Below are positions 17,211-26,630 of a DNA stretch of 64,000 nucleotides, piece after piece. The position numbers and the translations under genes were made by a program. The notes under the pieces are model-generated. The model had not been told where the DNA came from. It searched no databases and was given only the letters and a program-made list of their open reading frames with translations. Each line of letters starts with the position of its first letter. The first letter of the stretch is position 1. This DNA comes from Hyphomicrobiales bacterium (GTDB lineage Bacteria; Pseudomonadota; Alphaproteobacteria; Rhizobiales; Rhizobiaceae), in contig UBKJ01000002.1 in assembly GCA_900465915.1 (NCBI GenBank), forward strand, positions 241,496 through 305,495, read 5' to 3'.

Positions 17211-18101
17211 TTATGGGTTTTTCACGCCGGCGCGCAAAAAGCGGATGATGGCGGAGAAATCCTCGCCGCCATGGCCCTCTTCGTCGAAGCGGCCGTAAAG
17301 CGCGGCGGCATGGGCGCCGAGCGGGGTCTGCGCGCCCGCGCTTTCGGCCGCCGCCTGCGACAGTTTGAGGTCCTTCAGCATCAGCGCCGCGGCGAAGCCG
17401 GGCCGGTAGTCGCGGTTGGCCGGGGAGGCGGGCACCGGGCCGGGGACCGGGCAATTGGTGGTCAGCGCCCAGCACTGGCCCGACGAGGTGGAGGCGACGT
17501 CATAGAGCGCCTGGTGCGACAGGCCGAGCTTTTCGGCCAGCACGAAGGCCTCGCCGACGGCGATCATCGACACGCCGAGGATCATGTTGTTGCAAATCTT
17601 GGTCGCCTGTCCCATGCCGTCGCCGCCGCAATGGACGATCTTGCCGGCCATGGGTTTGAGGATCGGCTCGGCGCGGGCGAAGGCGGCGTCGCTTCCGCCC
17701 GCCATGAAGGTGAGCGTTCCCGCCGCCGCGCCCACCGTGCCGCCGGAGACCGGCGCGTCGACGGACGGGTGGCCGTGGGCGGCGGCGATCGCATGCGCCT
17801 TGCGCGCCGAATCGACGTCGACGGTCGAGCAATCGATGAAAAGCGAATCTTTCCGGGCCTTGGGCGCGATGTCTTCATAAACCGAGAGAACGTGCCTGCC
17901 GGCGGGCAGCATGGTGACTATGGCGTCGGCTTCGGCCGCCGCTTCGGCGGCGCTCGCCGCGATCTGCAATCCTGCGGCGCGGGCCTCGTCCAGATGCTGC
18001 GGCAGGAGGTCGAAGCCGCGCACGACGAAACCCGCCTTGACCAGATTGGCGGCCATCGGGCCGCCCATATTGCCGAGGCCGATGAATGCGATCGTGGTCA
18101 T
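17211..18101 (-). CDS. mmsB: 3-hydroxyisobutyrate dehydrogenase
   Basis: A 296-residue NAD-dependent enzyme of valine degradation that oxidises 3-hydroxyisobutyrate to methylmalonate semialdehyde. It shows the N-terminal Rossmann motif GLGNMGGPMAANL, the substrate motif DAPVSGGTVGAAAGTL, and the catalytic Lys in GQATKICNNMIL near residue 171. Length is typical. GGAGG is found seven bases before the ATG in the 16-bp gap after the acyl-CoA dehydrogenase gene, so the two form an operon for the isobutyryl-CoA branch of valine catabolism. Confidence 0.94.
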   Translation of the reverse strand: MTTIAFIGLGNMGGPMAANLVKAGFVVRGFDLLPQHLDEARAAGLQIAASAAEAAAEADAIVTMLPAGRHVLSVYEDIAPKARKDSLFIDCSTVDVDSARKAHAIAAAHGHPSVDAPVSGGTVGAAAGTLTFMAGGSDAAFARAEPILKPMAGKIVHCGGDGMGQATKICNNMILGVSMIAVGEAFVLAEKLGLSHQALYDVASTSSGQCWALTTNCPVPGPVPASPANRDYRPGFAAALMLKDLKLSQAAAESAGAQTPLGAHAAALYGRFDEEGHGGEDFSAIIRFLRAGVKNP

Positions 18102-18117
18102 GGCGGTTCCTCCTGTT

Positions 18118-19263
18118 TCAGCGTCCGATCATGTGGCGCGCGACGATGACGCGCATGATTTCGTTGGTCCCTTCCAATATCTGGTGCACGCGCAGGTCGC
18201 GGACCAGCTTTTCGACGCCGTAATCGTGCAGATAGCCGTAGCCGCCGAGCAATTGCAGCGCGTCGTCGGCGACCGAGAAGCCGGCGTCGGTGACGAAGCG
18301 CTTGGCCATGGCCGACCATTTGCCGGCGTCGGCGGCCTTGCGGTCGAGCCGGCTGGCGGCGGCGTAGAGGAAGACGCGCGCGGCCGACAGTTCCGTCTCC
18401 ATGTCGGCGAGGCGGAATTGCAGCGCCTGGAAGCGGTCGAGCGTCTGGCCGAAGGCCTTGCGCTCGCCGCAATATCTGAGCGCGATATCGAGCGCGGCCT
18501 GCGCGCCGCCGAGCGAGCAGGCGGCGATGTTGAGCCGCCCGCCGTCGAGCCCCGCCATGGCGATGCGGAAGCCGTCGCCCTCCGCGCCGAGACGGTTTTC
18601 GGCCGGCACGCGGCAGCCGTCGAAGATCACCGCGCGGGTCGGCTGCAGGTTCCAGCCCATCTTGCGCTCCTCGGCGCCGAAGGAGAGGCCCGGCGCGTCC
18701 TTCTCCACCACGAAGGCGGAGACGCCCCTGGGGCCGTCCTCGCCGGTGCGCGCCATCACGACATAGAGGTCGCTCGCGCCCGCGCCGGAGATGAACTGCT
18801 TGGTTCCGTTCAGAATATAATGGTCGCCGTCGCGGACGGCGCGGGTCTTCAGCGCCGCCGCGTCCGAGCCGGAGCCGGGCTCGGTCAGGCAATAGCTGGC
18901 GAGGCGCTCGAAGGCGGTCAGCGCCGGCAGGACGCGCCGGCGCTGCTCGTCGTCGCCGAATGTGTCGATCATCCACGCGGCCATGTTGTGGATCGACAGA
19001 TAGGCGGAGAAGGCCGGGCAGGCGGCGGCTAGCGCCTCGAAGATCACTACCGCGTCGAGCCGGGCCAGCGCCGAGCCGCCGACATCCTCGCGCACATAAA
19101 TGCCGCCCATGCCGAGCGGCCCCGTCTCGCGGATGACGTCGACGGGAAAATGCTTTTCGCGGTCCCAGTCCAGCGCGTGCGGCGCGACGCGGTCGGCGGC
19201 GAAGGCCCGCGCCATGGCCTGCACGGCCAGTTGGTCCTCGCCAAGCTCGAACGGGACGTCCAT
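18118..19263 (-). CDS. Acyl-CoA dehydrogenase, probably isobutyryl-CoA dehydrogenase
   Basis: A 381-residue FAD-dependent acyl-CoA dehydrogenase with the family signature regions [17 protein letters not shown] and QLLGGYGYL, and the catalytic Glu in [11 protein letters not shown] near the C-terminus. Pairing with mmsB suggests isobutyryl-CoA as substrate (valine pathway), feeding electrons to ETF. The ATG at 19261-19263 is preceded by GGGAGGTGATC, an excellent Shine-Dalgarno; the open frame runs 55 codons further but without support. It is divergent from cobQ across 148 bp. Confidence 0.9.
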   Translation of the reverse strand: MDVPFELGEDQLAVQAMARAFAADRVAPHALDWDREKHFPVDVIRETGPLGMGGIYVREDVGGSALARLDAVVIFEALAAACPAFSAYLSIHNMAAWMIDTFGDDEQRRRVLPALTAFERLASYCLTEPGSGSDAAALKTRAVRDGDHYILNGTKQFISGAGASDLYVVMARTGEDGPRGVSAFVVEKDAPGLSFGAEERKMGWNLQPTRAVIFDGCRVPAENRLGAEGDGFRIAMAGLDGGRLNIAACSLGGAQAALDIALRYCGERKAFGQTLDRFQALQFRLADMETELSAARVFLYAAASRLDRKAADAGKWSAMAKRFVTDAGFSVADDALQLLGGYGYLHDYGVEKLVRDLRVHQILEGTNEIMRVIVARHMIGR

Positions 19264-19411
19264 GATCACCTCCCTGTGCTTCCTCCAACTAGACCATAAC
19301 GGGCCGGGCCTGCCAACGCTCCATATTGGCCGCGTCGCCACGGGCCGCGGTTCCTGTCGAAACGGAATCGTCGCCTCGCAATTTTGCCGGAAATGTTTTA
19401 GGCAGGTCGCC

Positions 19412-20854
19412 ATGGCGCGCGCGATCATGTTTCAGGGCACGGGTTCGGATGTCGGCAAGAGCGTTCTCGTCGCGGGGCTCTGCCGCGCGGCGCGCAATCG
19501 CGGGCTGAAGGCGCGCCCGTTCAAGCCGCAGAACATGTCCAACAACGCCGCTGTCAGCGACGACGGCGGCGAGATCGGCCGGGCGCAATGGTTGCAGGCG
19601 CTGGCGGCCGGGGTTCCATCCTCGGTGCATATGAACCCGGTGCTGCTGAAGCCCCAGACCGAGATGGGCAGCCAGATCGTGGTGCAGGGCAAGGTGCGCG
19701 GCGAGGCGCGCGGGCGCTATTACCAGCAATGGAAGCCGCAACTGATGCAGGCGGTGATGGAGTCCTTCGCCGCCGTCAGCGATGGGGCCGACCTCGTGCT
19801 GGTGGAGGGGGCCGGTTCGCCGGCGGAGATCAACCTGCGCGCCGGCGACATCGCCAATATGGGCTTCGCCACGCGGGCGCGTGTGCCGGTGGTGCTGGTG
19901 GGGGATATCGACCGGGGCGGGGTGATCGCCTCGCTGGTCGGCACGCATACCATCCTGCCCGAGGAGGACCGCGCCATGGTGCGCGGCTTCATCATCAACA
20001 AGTTTCGCGGCGACGTATCGCTGTTCGACGACGGGCTGGCGGCGATCACGGGCTTCACCGGCTGGCGCTCCTTCGGCGTGGTTCCATGGATGCGGGCCGT
20101 GTCGCGGCTGCCGGCGGAGGATTCGGTGGTGCTGGAGCGGGCGGCGCGCGGGGCGGCGCGGGCGCTGAAGGTGGCCGTGCCCATGCTGCCGCGCATCGCC
20201 AATTTCGACGATCTCGATCCGCTGGCCGCCGAGCCGCAGGTGGCGGTGGAGATGGTCGCGCCGGGCGAGCCGTTGCCCGCCGACGCCGGGCTGGTGGTGC
20301 TGCCGGGGACGAAATCGACCATCGCCGACCTCGCCGCCTTGCGCGAGAACGGCTGGGACCGCGACCTTCGCGCCCATCTGCGGCGCGGCGGCCATGTGCT
20401 CGGCATTTGCGGCGGCTTCCAGATGCTGGGGCGGCGCGTCGCCGATCCGCACGGCGTCGAGGGGCCGGCGGGCTCGGTGGAGGGGCTGGGGCTTCTCGAC
20501 GTGGAGACGGTGATGGAGCCGGAGAAGATCGTGCGCAACGTGCGCGCCGAATCGGCCTTGTTCGGCACGCCGCTGGAAGGCTACGAAATCCATATCGGCC
20601 GCACGGACGGTCCCGATTGCGCGCGGCCCTTCGCCCGCATCGACGGGCGCGACGACGGCGCGGTCTCGGGCGACGGGCGCGTGATGGGGACCTATCTGCA
20701 CGGCGCGTTCGGCGCGGACGCATTCCGCCGCCGGTTCCTCGCCGCGCTTGGCGTAGAGGGCGCGGGCGGCAATTACCGCGCCGGCGTCGAGGCGGCGCTG
20801 GACGAGCTGGCAGCCGGGCTAGAGGCCTGTCTCGACATCGACGCGCTGTTTTAG
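19412..20854 (+). CDS. cobQ: Cobyric acid synthase
   Basis: A 480-residue glutamine-dependent amidase that converts adenosylcobyrinic acid a,c-diamide to cobyric acid by four amidations. The N-terminal half is BioD-like with [14 protein letters not shown] as P-loop; the C-terminal half is a class I glutamine amidotransferase with the nucleophilic Cys in [10 protein letters not shown] and the His in GTYLHGAFG. The ATG at 19412 is preceded by AGGCAGG; a longer open frame from 19100 is antisense to the acyl-CoA dehydrogenase. It precedes the riboswitch-led cob operon but is separated from it by 398 bp, so it is transcribed on its own. Confidence 0.96.
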   Translation: MARAIMFQGTGSDVGKSVLVAGLCRAARNRGLKARPFKPQNMSNNAAVSDDGGEIGRAQWLQALAAGVPSSVHMNPVLLKPQTEMGSQIVVQGKVRGEARGRYYQQWKPQLMQAVMESFAAVSDGADLVLVEGAGSPAEINLRAGDIANMGFATRARVPVVLVGDIDRGGVIASLVGTHTILPEEDRAMVRGFIINKFRGDVSLFDDGLAAITGFTGWRSFGVVPWMRAVSRLPAEDSVVLERAARGAARALKVAVPMLPRIANFDDLDPLAAEPQVAVEMVAPGEPLPADAGLVVLPGTKSTIADLAALRENGWDRDLRAHLRRGGHVLGICGGFQMLGRRVADPHGVEGPAGSVEGLGLLDVETVMEPEKIVRNVRAESALFGTPLEGYEIHIGRTDGPDCARPFARIDGRDDGAVSGDGRVMGTYLHGAFGADAFRRRFLAALGVEGAGGNYRAGVEAALDELAAGLEACLDIDALF

Positions 20855-20931
20855 CTCGGCTGATTTCGGCGGCGGATTTTCCGAAAACTGAATTCCACTT
20901 TATGGCCGGATGCTCTAGGGTGATCCCGTTC

Positions 20932-21120
20932 GACAGGTTCCCGCCCCGGCGGGACGAAAAGGGAATGCGACGGACACCGTCCCCATCGCAGCCGACCCCG
21001 CGACTGTAGAGCGGCGAGGAACGAAGCCATGCCGGTGAGACCGGCGGCCACTGGACCCGGAACGGGTTCGGGAAGGCGGCTTCGACGCCTTTGACCCGCG
21101 AGCCAGGAGACCTGCCTGTC
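20932..21120 (+). promoter_or_regulatory. Cobalamin (AdoCbl) riboswitch
   Basis: A typical cobalamin riboswitch aptamer. The closing helix P1 is formed by GACAGG (20932-20937) and CCTGTC (21115-21120). Within it are GGGAATGCG, the CCCGCGACTGT segment around 20996-21007, GCCACTGG near 21047, and the B12 box AGCCAGGAGACCTGCC at 21101-21116. It lies upstream of cobP-cobW-cobN-cobO and should repress the operon when coenzyme B12 is plentiful. No T-run terminator is visible downstream, so translational control through the ribosome-binding site at 21173-21177 is more likely than transcription termination. It is the only such element in the window. Confidence 0.95.
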
Positions 21121-21182
21121 GGCAAGGGCATTCCGCCCGCGCCCCATGGGAGGCTTTCCCTGCCGCCTGCACGGAGGTTGTC

Positions 21183-21239
21183 ATGGTTGCACGAAGACGC
21201 AGATTTCTTTTCGGTTTTTCACGGCCGTCGCCAGCCTGA
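21183..21239 (+). CDS. Possible 18-codon leader ORF between riboswitch and cobP
   Basis: An ATG at 21183 preceded by GGAGGTT (21173-21179) opens an 18-codon frame rich in Arg ([18 protein letters not shown]) ending in TGA at 21237-21239, 13 bases before the cobP ATG and in a different frame. The only strong Shine-Dalgarno after the riboswitch belongs to this short frame, whereas cobP has just GGGG. It could be a translated leader that couples riboswitch control to cobP, or a relic of an older start. No homology is recognised. Confidence 0.35.
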   Translation: MVARRRRFLFGFSRPSPA

Positions 21240-21252
21240 TACGGGGCCTGAC

Positions 21253-21768
21253 ATGACGGCGAAAATCACGCTGGTGCTGGGCGGCGCGCGCTCCGGCAAA
21301 TCGGCCTATGCGGAGACGATGGCGGAAGCTTCCGGGTTGACGCCGGTCTATCTCGCCACCGGCCGCGCCTACGACGCCGAGATGGAGGGCCGCATCGCGC
21401 TCCATCGCGACCGGCGTGGGTCGCAATGGCGCACGGTGGAGGAGCCGCTCGATCTTACCGGAGCGCTGAAGGCCGAAACCGCGCCGGGCCGCTTCGTGCT
21501 GGTCGATTGCCTGACATTGTGGGTCACCAATCTGATGATGGCGGAGCGCGACGTGGCCGCCGAATCGCGGGCGCTGGCGGATATGCTTTCGACGCTTTCC
21601 GGGCCGGTGGCGTTCGTCTCCAGCGAGGTGGGGCTCGGCATCGTGCCGGAGAACCGCATGGCGCGGGAATTTCGCGACCATGCCGGCTTTCTGCATCAGG
21701 CGGTGGCCGCGGCCGCCGACGAAGTTTATTTCATGGCGGCGGGACTGCCGCTCAGGATGAAGGGATAA
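21253..21768 (+). CDS. cobP: Adenosylcobinamide kinase / adenosylcobinamide-phosphate guanylyltransferase
   Basis: A 171-residue bifunctional enzyme (CobP, CobU in enterics) that phosphorylates adenosylcobinamide and transfers GMP to give adenosylcobinamide-GDP in nucleotide-loop assembly. The P-loop GGARSGKS is at about 10-17, the LVDCLTLW motif is near 82 and [20 protein letters not shown] near 122. The start [11 protein letters not shown] matches family N-termini; the open frame upstream runs back into the riboswitch and is not coding. First major gene of the riboswitch-controlled operon, five bases before cobW. Confidence 0.95.
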   Translation: MTAKITLVLGGARSGKSAYAETMAEASGLTPVYLATGRAYDAEMEGRIALHRDRRGSQWRTVEEPLDLTGALKAETAPGRFVLVDCLTLWVTNLMMAERDVAAESRALADMLSTLSGPVAFVSSEVGLGIVPENRMAREFRDHAGFLHQAVAAAADEVYFMAAGLPLRMKG

Positions 21769-21772
21769 TTCC

Positions 21773-22825
21773 ATGCAGGGACAAAAGATTCCCGCGACCG
21801 TGATCACCGGCTTTCTCGGCTCCGGCAAGACGACGATGATCCGCAACCTGCTCGAAAACGCAGACGGCAAGCGCATCGCGCTGATCATCAACGAATTCGG
21901 CGATCTCGGCGTCGACGGCGGCATCCTCAAGGGCTGCGGCATCGAGGCCTGCCGCGAGGAGGATGTGATCGAGCTGAACAACGGCTGCATCTGCTGCACC
22001 GTGGCCGAGGATTTCATCCCGACCATGACCAAGCTCCTCGACCGCGCCGACCGGCCGGATCATATCGTCATCGAGACGTCCGGCCTCGCGCTGCCGCAGC
22101 CGCTGGTCGCCGCCTTTAACTGGCCGGAGATCAAGACGCAGGTGACGGTGGACGGCGTGGTGACGGTGATCGACGCGGCCGCCGTGTCGGAAGGCCGTTT
22201 CGCGGACGACCACGACAAGGTGGACGCGCAGCGCGCGGCGGACGATTCGCTAGACCATGAAAGCCCCTTGGAGGAACTTTTTGAGGATCAGATTCACGCC
22301 GCCGACCTGATCGTGCTCAACAAGGCCGACCTGATCGACGCGGCCCGGCTCGACGCCGTCAAGGCCGACGTGGCGGAGCGCTCGCCGCGCCGGGTCAACA
22401 TGGTTCCGGCGAGCTTCGGCAAGCTGGGCGCGGACGTGCTGCTGGGCCTCGGCGTCGGCACGGAGAGCGACATCGCCAACCGCAAGTCGCATCACGAAAT
22501 CCACCATGCCGACGGCCATGAGCACGATCATGACGAGTTCGAGAGCATCGTGGTTGAGGCGGGGCCGGTGGCCGATCCCAAGGCTTTCGTGGAGCGGTTG
22601 AAGGGCATCGTCGCCGAACACGACATCCTGCGCCTCAAGGGTTTCGCCGACGTGCCGGGCAAGCCGATGCGGCTGGTGGTGCAGGCGGTAGGTCAGCGCA
22701 TCGAGCATTATTTCGACCGGCCATGGGGCAAGGACGAGCCGCGCGCCACGCGGCTGGTGGTGATCGGCCTGCATGACGGCATGGACGACGAGGCCATCGC
22801 CGAGGCCGTGAAGAAAGCCGTCTGA
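21773..22825 (+). CDS. cobW: CobW GTPase (COG0523), putative cobalt chaperone
   Basis: A 350-residue G3E-family GTPase. It has the P-loop GFLGSGKTT near residue 13, the metal-binding GCICC (CxCC) motif near residue 72, NKAD for guanine recognition near 187, a His/Asp-rich linker (HHEIHHADGHEHDHDEF, about 240-258) and a C-terminal CobW_C domain. CobW proteins bind Co2+ in a nucleotide-dependent way and are thought to supply cobalt to the chelatase. Position between cobP and cobN, with the stop overlapping the cobN start (TGATG), fits delivery of cobalt to CobN. Confidence 0.95.
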   Translation: MQGQKIPATVITGFLGSGKTTMIRNLLENADGKRIALIINEFGDLGVDGGILKGCGIEACREEDVIELNNGCICCTVAEDFIPTMTKLLDRADRPDHIVIETSGLALPQPLVAAFNWPEIKTQVTVDGVVTVIDAAAVSEGRFADDHDKVDAQRAADDSLDHESPLEELFEDQIHAADLIVLNKADLIDAARLDAVKADVAERSPRRVNMVPASFGKLGADVLLGLGVGTESDIANRKSHHEIHHADGHEHDHDEFESIVVEAGPVADPKAFVERLKGIVAEHDILRLKGFADVPGKPMRLVVQAVGQRIEHYFDRPWGKDEPRATRLVVIGLHDGMDDEAIAEAVKKAV

Positions 22826-25800
22826 TGCATCTGTTGCTCGCCAGACAGGGAACGATCAGCGACGGCGAGGAGGCCATCGACCTCGGCCAGACGCCGGGCG
22901 ACGTGCTGTTCCTCTCCGCCGCCGATACGGAACTGGCGAGCCTCGCCGAGGCGCACCGCGCACGGTCGGGAATCAGCCTCCGGCTCGCGAGCTTCCTCAC
23001 GCTGATGCATCCCATGTCGGTCGACGCCTATGTGGAGCGCACCGCGCGGCATGCGAAGCTGATCGTGGTGCGCATCATCGGCGGCGAGACCTACTGGCCT
23101 TATGGGCTGGAGGCGCTGCACGCCTGCGCGGTCAATCACGGCGTGCGGATCGCGGTGCTGCCCGGCGACGACAAGCCGGATCACAGGCTGGACCGCTTTT
23201 CGACCGTTTCCGCCGAAGACCGCGACGCGCTGTGGCGCTATCTGGTCGAGGGCGGGGCGGGCAACACGGCGGCGTTCCTCGATTATTGCGCGGCGCTGAT
23301 CAGCGGCGGCGAAAAGCCGGAACAGGCCGCGCCGCTGCTCAAGGCCGGGCTGTGGTGGCCGGGCGAAAATGCGCCGTCGCTCAGCGAAATCCGCGCGCAT
23401 TGGCGCGAGAAGGACGGGCCGGTGGCGGCGATCGTCTTCTATCGCGCGCTGGTGCAGAGCGGGCAGACGCAGCCGGTGGCGGCGCTGATTGCGGCCTTGC
23501 AGGCGCAGGGCCTCAACCCGCTGCCGATCTTCGTCTCCAGCCTTAAGGATCGCTTGGCGGCGGCGGTGGCGGAAGTGACCTTCGACGACTGTCCGCCCGA
23601 CATCGTGCTCAACGCCACCGGCTTCGCGATCTCGACGCCGGGCGCGGAGCGCGTCCCGACCGTGCTCGACCGCCACGGCAACATGGTGTTGCAGGTGATC
23701 TTTTCCGGCACGCCGCGCGCGGTGTGGGAGACCTCGCAGCAGGGCCTGCTGGCGCGCGATCTCGCCATGAACGTCGCTTTGCCGGAGGTGGACGGGCGCG
23801 TGCTGACGCGGGCGGTGTCGTTCAAGTCGGCGCAGCGCTTCGACGCTTCGGTGGAGGCCAATATCGTCGCCCACGAGCCGCACGAGAACCGTGTCGCCTT
23901 CGTGGCGGAACTGGCCGCGCGCTGGGTGCGGTTGAGGCGGAAAAGCCCGGCCGAGCGGCGGGTGGCGCTGGTGCTCGCCAATTATCCCAACCGCGACGGT
24001 CGGCTCGGCAACGGCGTCGGGCTCGACACGCCGGCCGGCACGGTGGAAGTGCTGCGCGCCATGGCGCGCGAGGGCTATAAGGTGGGCGAAATCCCCGCCG
24101 GCGGTGACGCGCTGATGCGGATTCTGATGGCCGGGCCGACCAACGCCGCGCGGGACGGGCGCGAGATTCGCGAGACGATTTCGCTGAATCGATACAAGGA
24201 CTTCTTCGAGAGACTTCCCGATGCGATTCAGGCGCAAGTGACCGCCCGCTGGGGCGGGCCGGAGGGCGATCCCTATTTCGATGCGGATATTGGCGGTTTC
24301 GCGCTGCCTTTGACGCGGATGGGCGAAACGCTGATCGGCATCCAGCCCGCGCGCGGCTATAATATCGACCCGAAGGAAACCTATCACTCGCCCGACCTCG
24401 TGCCGCCGCACGGCTATATCGCCTTCTACGCGCATCTGCGGGCGATGGACGCCATCGTGCATATGGGCAAGCACGGCAATCTGGAATGGCTGCCGGGCAA
24501 GGCGCTGGCGCTGTCGGAGACCTGCTACCCGGAAGCGGTGTTCGGGCCGATGCCGCATGTCTATCCCTTCATCGTCAACGATCCGGGCGAGGGCACGCAG
24601 GCCAAGCGCCGCGCGGGCGCGGTGATCATCGATCATCTGACGCCGCCGCTCACCCGCGCCGAAAGCTACGGGCCGCTCAAGGACCTCGAAGCGCTGGTGG
24701 ACGAATATTACGAGGCGTCGGGCGTCGATCCGCGCCGGCTCGTGCGGTTGAAGGCGCAAATCCTCGATCTGGTGCGCGATATCGGCCTCGACCGCGACGC
24801 CGGCATCCACGCTCATGACGACGAGGACATGGCGCTGCAAAAGCTCGACGCCTATCTCTGCGACCTCAAGGAGATGCAGATACGCGACGGGCTGCATGTG
24901 TTTGGCCGTGCGCCGGAGGGGCGGCTTCTGACCGATCTGCTCACCGCGCTCGCCCGCGTGCCGCGTGGAATCCCGGTCTCGCTCGGCGGAGCGCCCGGCG
25001 ACCAGAGCCTGCAACGCGCCATCGCCGCCGATTGCGAGCTCGATTTCGATCCGCTCGATTGCGAGATGGCGAAGCCCTGGACGGGACCGAAGCCGGAGGC
25101 GCTGCTTGCTGTCAGCGACGATGCGTGGCGCATTACGGGCGACACGGTGGAGCGCGTCGAACTGCTGGCGGCGAAGCTGGTGGCCGGCGAGGCGGATTGT
25201 CCCGAAGGCTGGCCGCAGACGCGCGCCGTGCTGCGGGCGATCGAGGACGGGCTGCGGCCTTTGGTGACCTCCTGCGGAGCGTCGGAGATCGACGGCTTTC
25301 TGGCGGCGCTTTCCGGGCGCTTCGTGCCGCCGGGACCGTCCGGCGCGCCGACGCGCGGGCGGCCCGACGTGCTGCCGACCGGGCGCAATTTCTTCTCCAC
25401 CGACAGCCGCGCCGTGCCGACGCCGGCCGCGTGGGAGCTGGGGCGCAAGTCGGCGGAGCTGCTCGTCACCCGCTACACGCAGGATCATGGCGAATGGCCG
25501 ACCTCTTTCGGCCTGACCGCATGGGGCACCTCCAACATGCGCACCGGCGGCGACGACATCGCGCAGGCGCTCGCGCTGATCGGCGTCAAGCCGGTCTGGG
25601 ACATGGCCTCGCGCCGCGTCACCGGCTATGAGATCACGCCGCTCGCCAAGCTTGGCCGGCCGCGCGTGGACGTGGTCTTACGCATTTCCGGCTTTTTCCG
25701 CGACGCCTTCCCGGAGCAGATCGCGCTGTTCGACAAGGCGGTTCGCGCGGTGGGCGCGCTGGACGAGGACGCGGAGGACAATCCGGTCGCAGCCCGCATG

Positions 25801-26574
25801 AAGGCCGAAGCGGCGCGGCTGATCGCGTCGGGCGCGGACGAGGCGACGGCCGCCCGCCGCGCCGGCTATCGCGTCTTCGGCGCGAAGCCCGGCGCTTACG
25901 GCGCGGGGATGAACGCGCTTCTCGACAATGACGATTTTACGGGCCGCGACGATCTGGCCGAGGCGTGGCTGGTCTGGGGCGGCTACGCCTATGGCGCGGG
26001 CGCGGAGGGGCAGGCCGAGCGCGGGCTTCTGGAGGAGCGGCTGAAATCGGTGCAGGCCGTGGTGCAGAATCAGGACAATCGTGAGCACGACCTGCTCGAC
26101 AGCAGCGAATATCACCAGTTCGAGGGCGGCATGGCGGCGGCGGCGGAGCGCCTCGCCGGGACTATGCCGGAGGTCTATCACAACGACCATTCGCGCCCTG
26201 AAAAGCCGGTGATCCGCACGCTGGAGGAAGAGCTTTCGCGGGTGGTGCGCGGGCGCGCCGTCAATCCGAAATGGATCGCCGGCGCGATGCGGCACGGCTA
26301 CAAGGGGGCCGCGGAGATCGCCGCCACGGTGGATTATCTCTTCGCCTTCGCGGCCACGACCGGCAAGGTGGGCGGCCATCATTTCGAGGCGGTCTATCAG
26401 GCCTATATCGCCGACCGCGCCGTGCACGACTTCATGGCGGACAAGAACCCGGCCGCTTTGGCCGAGACTGCGGCGAAGCTGGAGGCCGCCATCCGGCGCG
26501 GCTTCTGGACGCCGCGCTCCAATTCGGCTCGATTCGAATTGGAACAACTTATCAATTTGAATCCGGGCGCATGA
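22825..26574 (+). CDS. cobN: Aerobic cobaltochelatase large subunit CobN
   Basis: A 1249-residue subunit of the ATP-dependent cobaltochelatase that inserts Co2+ into hydrogenobyrinic acid a,c-diamide. It is full length for CobN and homologous to magnesium chelatase ChlH/BchH; conserved blocks such as HMGKHGNLEWLPGKA and the near-C-terminal GFWTPRSNSARFELEQL are visible. It requires CobS and CobT, which are not in the window. The ATG overlaps the cobW stop. The last codons and the TGA at 26572-26574 fall inside a palindromic repeat (26569-26612), so the final residues are repeat-encoded. Confidence 0.97.
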   Translation: MHLLLARQGTISDGEEAIDLGQTPGDVLFLSAADTELASLAEAHRARSGISLRLASFLTLMHPMSVDAYVERTARHAKLIVVRIIGGETYWPYGLEALHACAVNHGVRIAVLPGDDKPDHRLDRFSTVSAEDRDALWRYLVEGGAGNTAAFLDYCAALISGGEKPEQAAPLLKAGLWWPGENAPSLSEIRAHWREKDGPVAAIVFYRALVQSGQTQPVAALIAALQAQGLNPLPIFVSSLKDRLAAAVAEVTFDDCPPDIVLNATGFAISTPGAERVPTVLDRHGNMVLQVIFSGTPRAVWETSQQGLLARDLAMNVALPEVDGRVLTRAVSFKSAQRFDASVEANIVAHEPHENRVAFVAELAARWVRLRRKSPAERRVALVLANYPNRDGRLGNGVGLDTPAGTVEVLRAMAREGYKVGEIPAGGDALMRILMAGPTNAARDGREIRETISLNRYKDFFERLPDAIQAQVTARWGGPEGDPYFDADIGGFALPLTRMGETLIGIQPARGYNIDPKETYHSPDLVPPHGYIAFYAHLRAMDAIVHMGKHGNLEWLPGKALALSETCYPEAVFGPMPHVYPFIVNDPGEGTQAKRRAGAVIIDHLTPPLTRAESYGPLKDLEALVDEYYEASGVDPRRLVRLKAQILDLVRDIGLDRDAGIHAHDDEDMALQKLDAYLCDLKEMQIRDGLHVFGRAPEGRLLTDLLTALARVPRGIPVSLGGAPGDQSLQRAIAADCELDFDPLDCEMAKPWTGPKPEALLAVSDDAWRITGDTVERVELLAAKLVAGEADCPEGWPQTRAVLRAIEDGLRPLVTSCGASEIDGFLAALSGRFVPPGPSGAPTRGRPDVLPTGRNFFSTDSRAVPTPAAWELGRKSAELLVTRYTQDHGEWPTSFGLTAWGTSNMRTGGDDIAQALALIGVKPVWDMASRRVTGYEITPLAKLGRPRVDVVLRISGFFRDAFPEQIALFDKAVRAVGALDEDAEDNPVAARMKAEAARLIASGADEATAARRAGYRVFGAKPGAYGAGMNALLDNDDFTGRDDLAEAWLVWGGYAYGAGAEGQAERGLLEERLKSVQAVVQNQDNREHDLLDSSEYHQFEGGMAAAAERLAGTMPEVYHNDHSRPEKPVIRTLEEELSRVVRGRAVNPKWIAGAMRHGYKGAAEIAATVDYLFAFAATTGKVGGHHFEAVYQAYIADRAVHDFMADKNPAALAETAAKLEAAIRRGFWTPRSNSARFELEQLINLNPGA

Positions 26575-26612
26575 TCCCGAAAAGTTGCATGACTTTTCGG
26601 ATAAGATCATGC
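26569..26612. repeat. REP-like palindromic element at the 3' end of cobN
   Basis: Nested perfect arms: GCATGATC (26569-26576) with GATCATGC (26605-26612), and CCGAAAAG (26577-26584) with CTTTTCGG (26593-26600). The consensus GCATGATCCCGAAAAGT...TTTTCGG...GATCATGC is one I know as a dispersed intergenic repeat in rhizobial genomes. The element spans the cobN stop codon and ends 18 bp before cobO, so the mRNA between the two genes would fold into a strong hairpin. Confidence 0.85.
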
Positions 26613-26630
26613 GGAAAAAAGAGGCGGCAA

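Noticed and set aside
22708..25488. 926-codon open frame on the - strand
   Set aside because: Antisense to cobW/cobN; Arg/His-rich translation without motifs, so a shadow of cobN.
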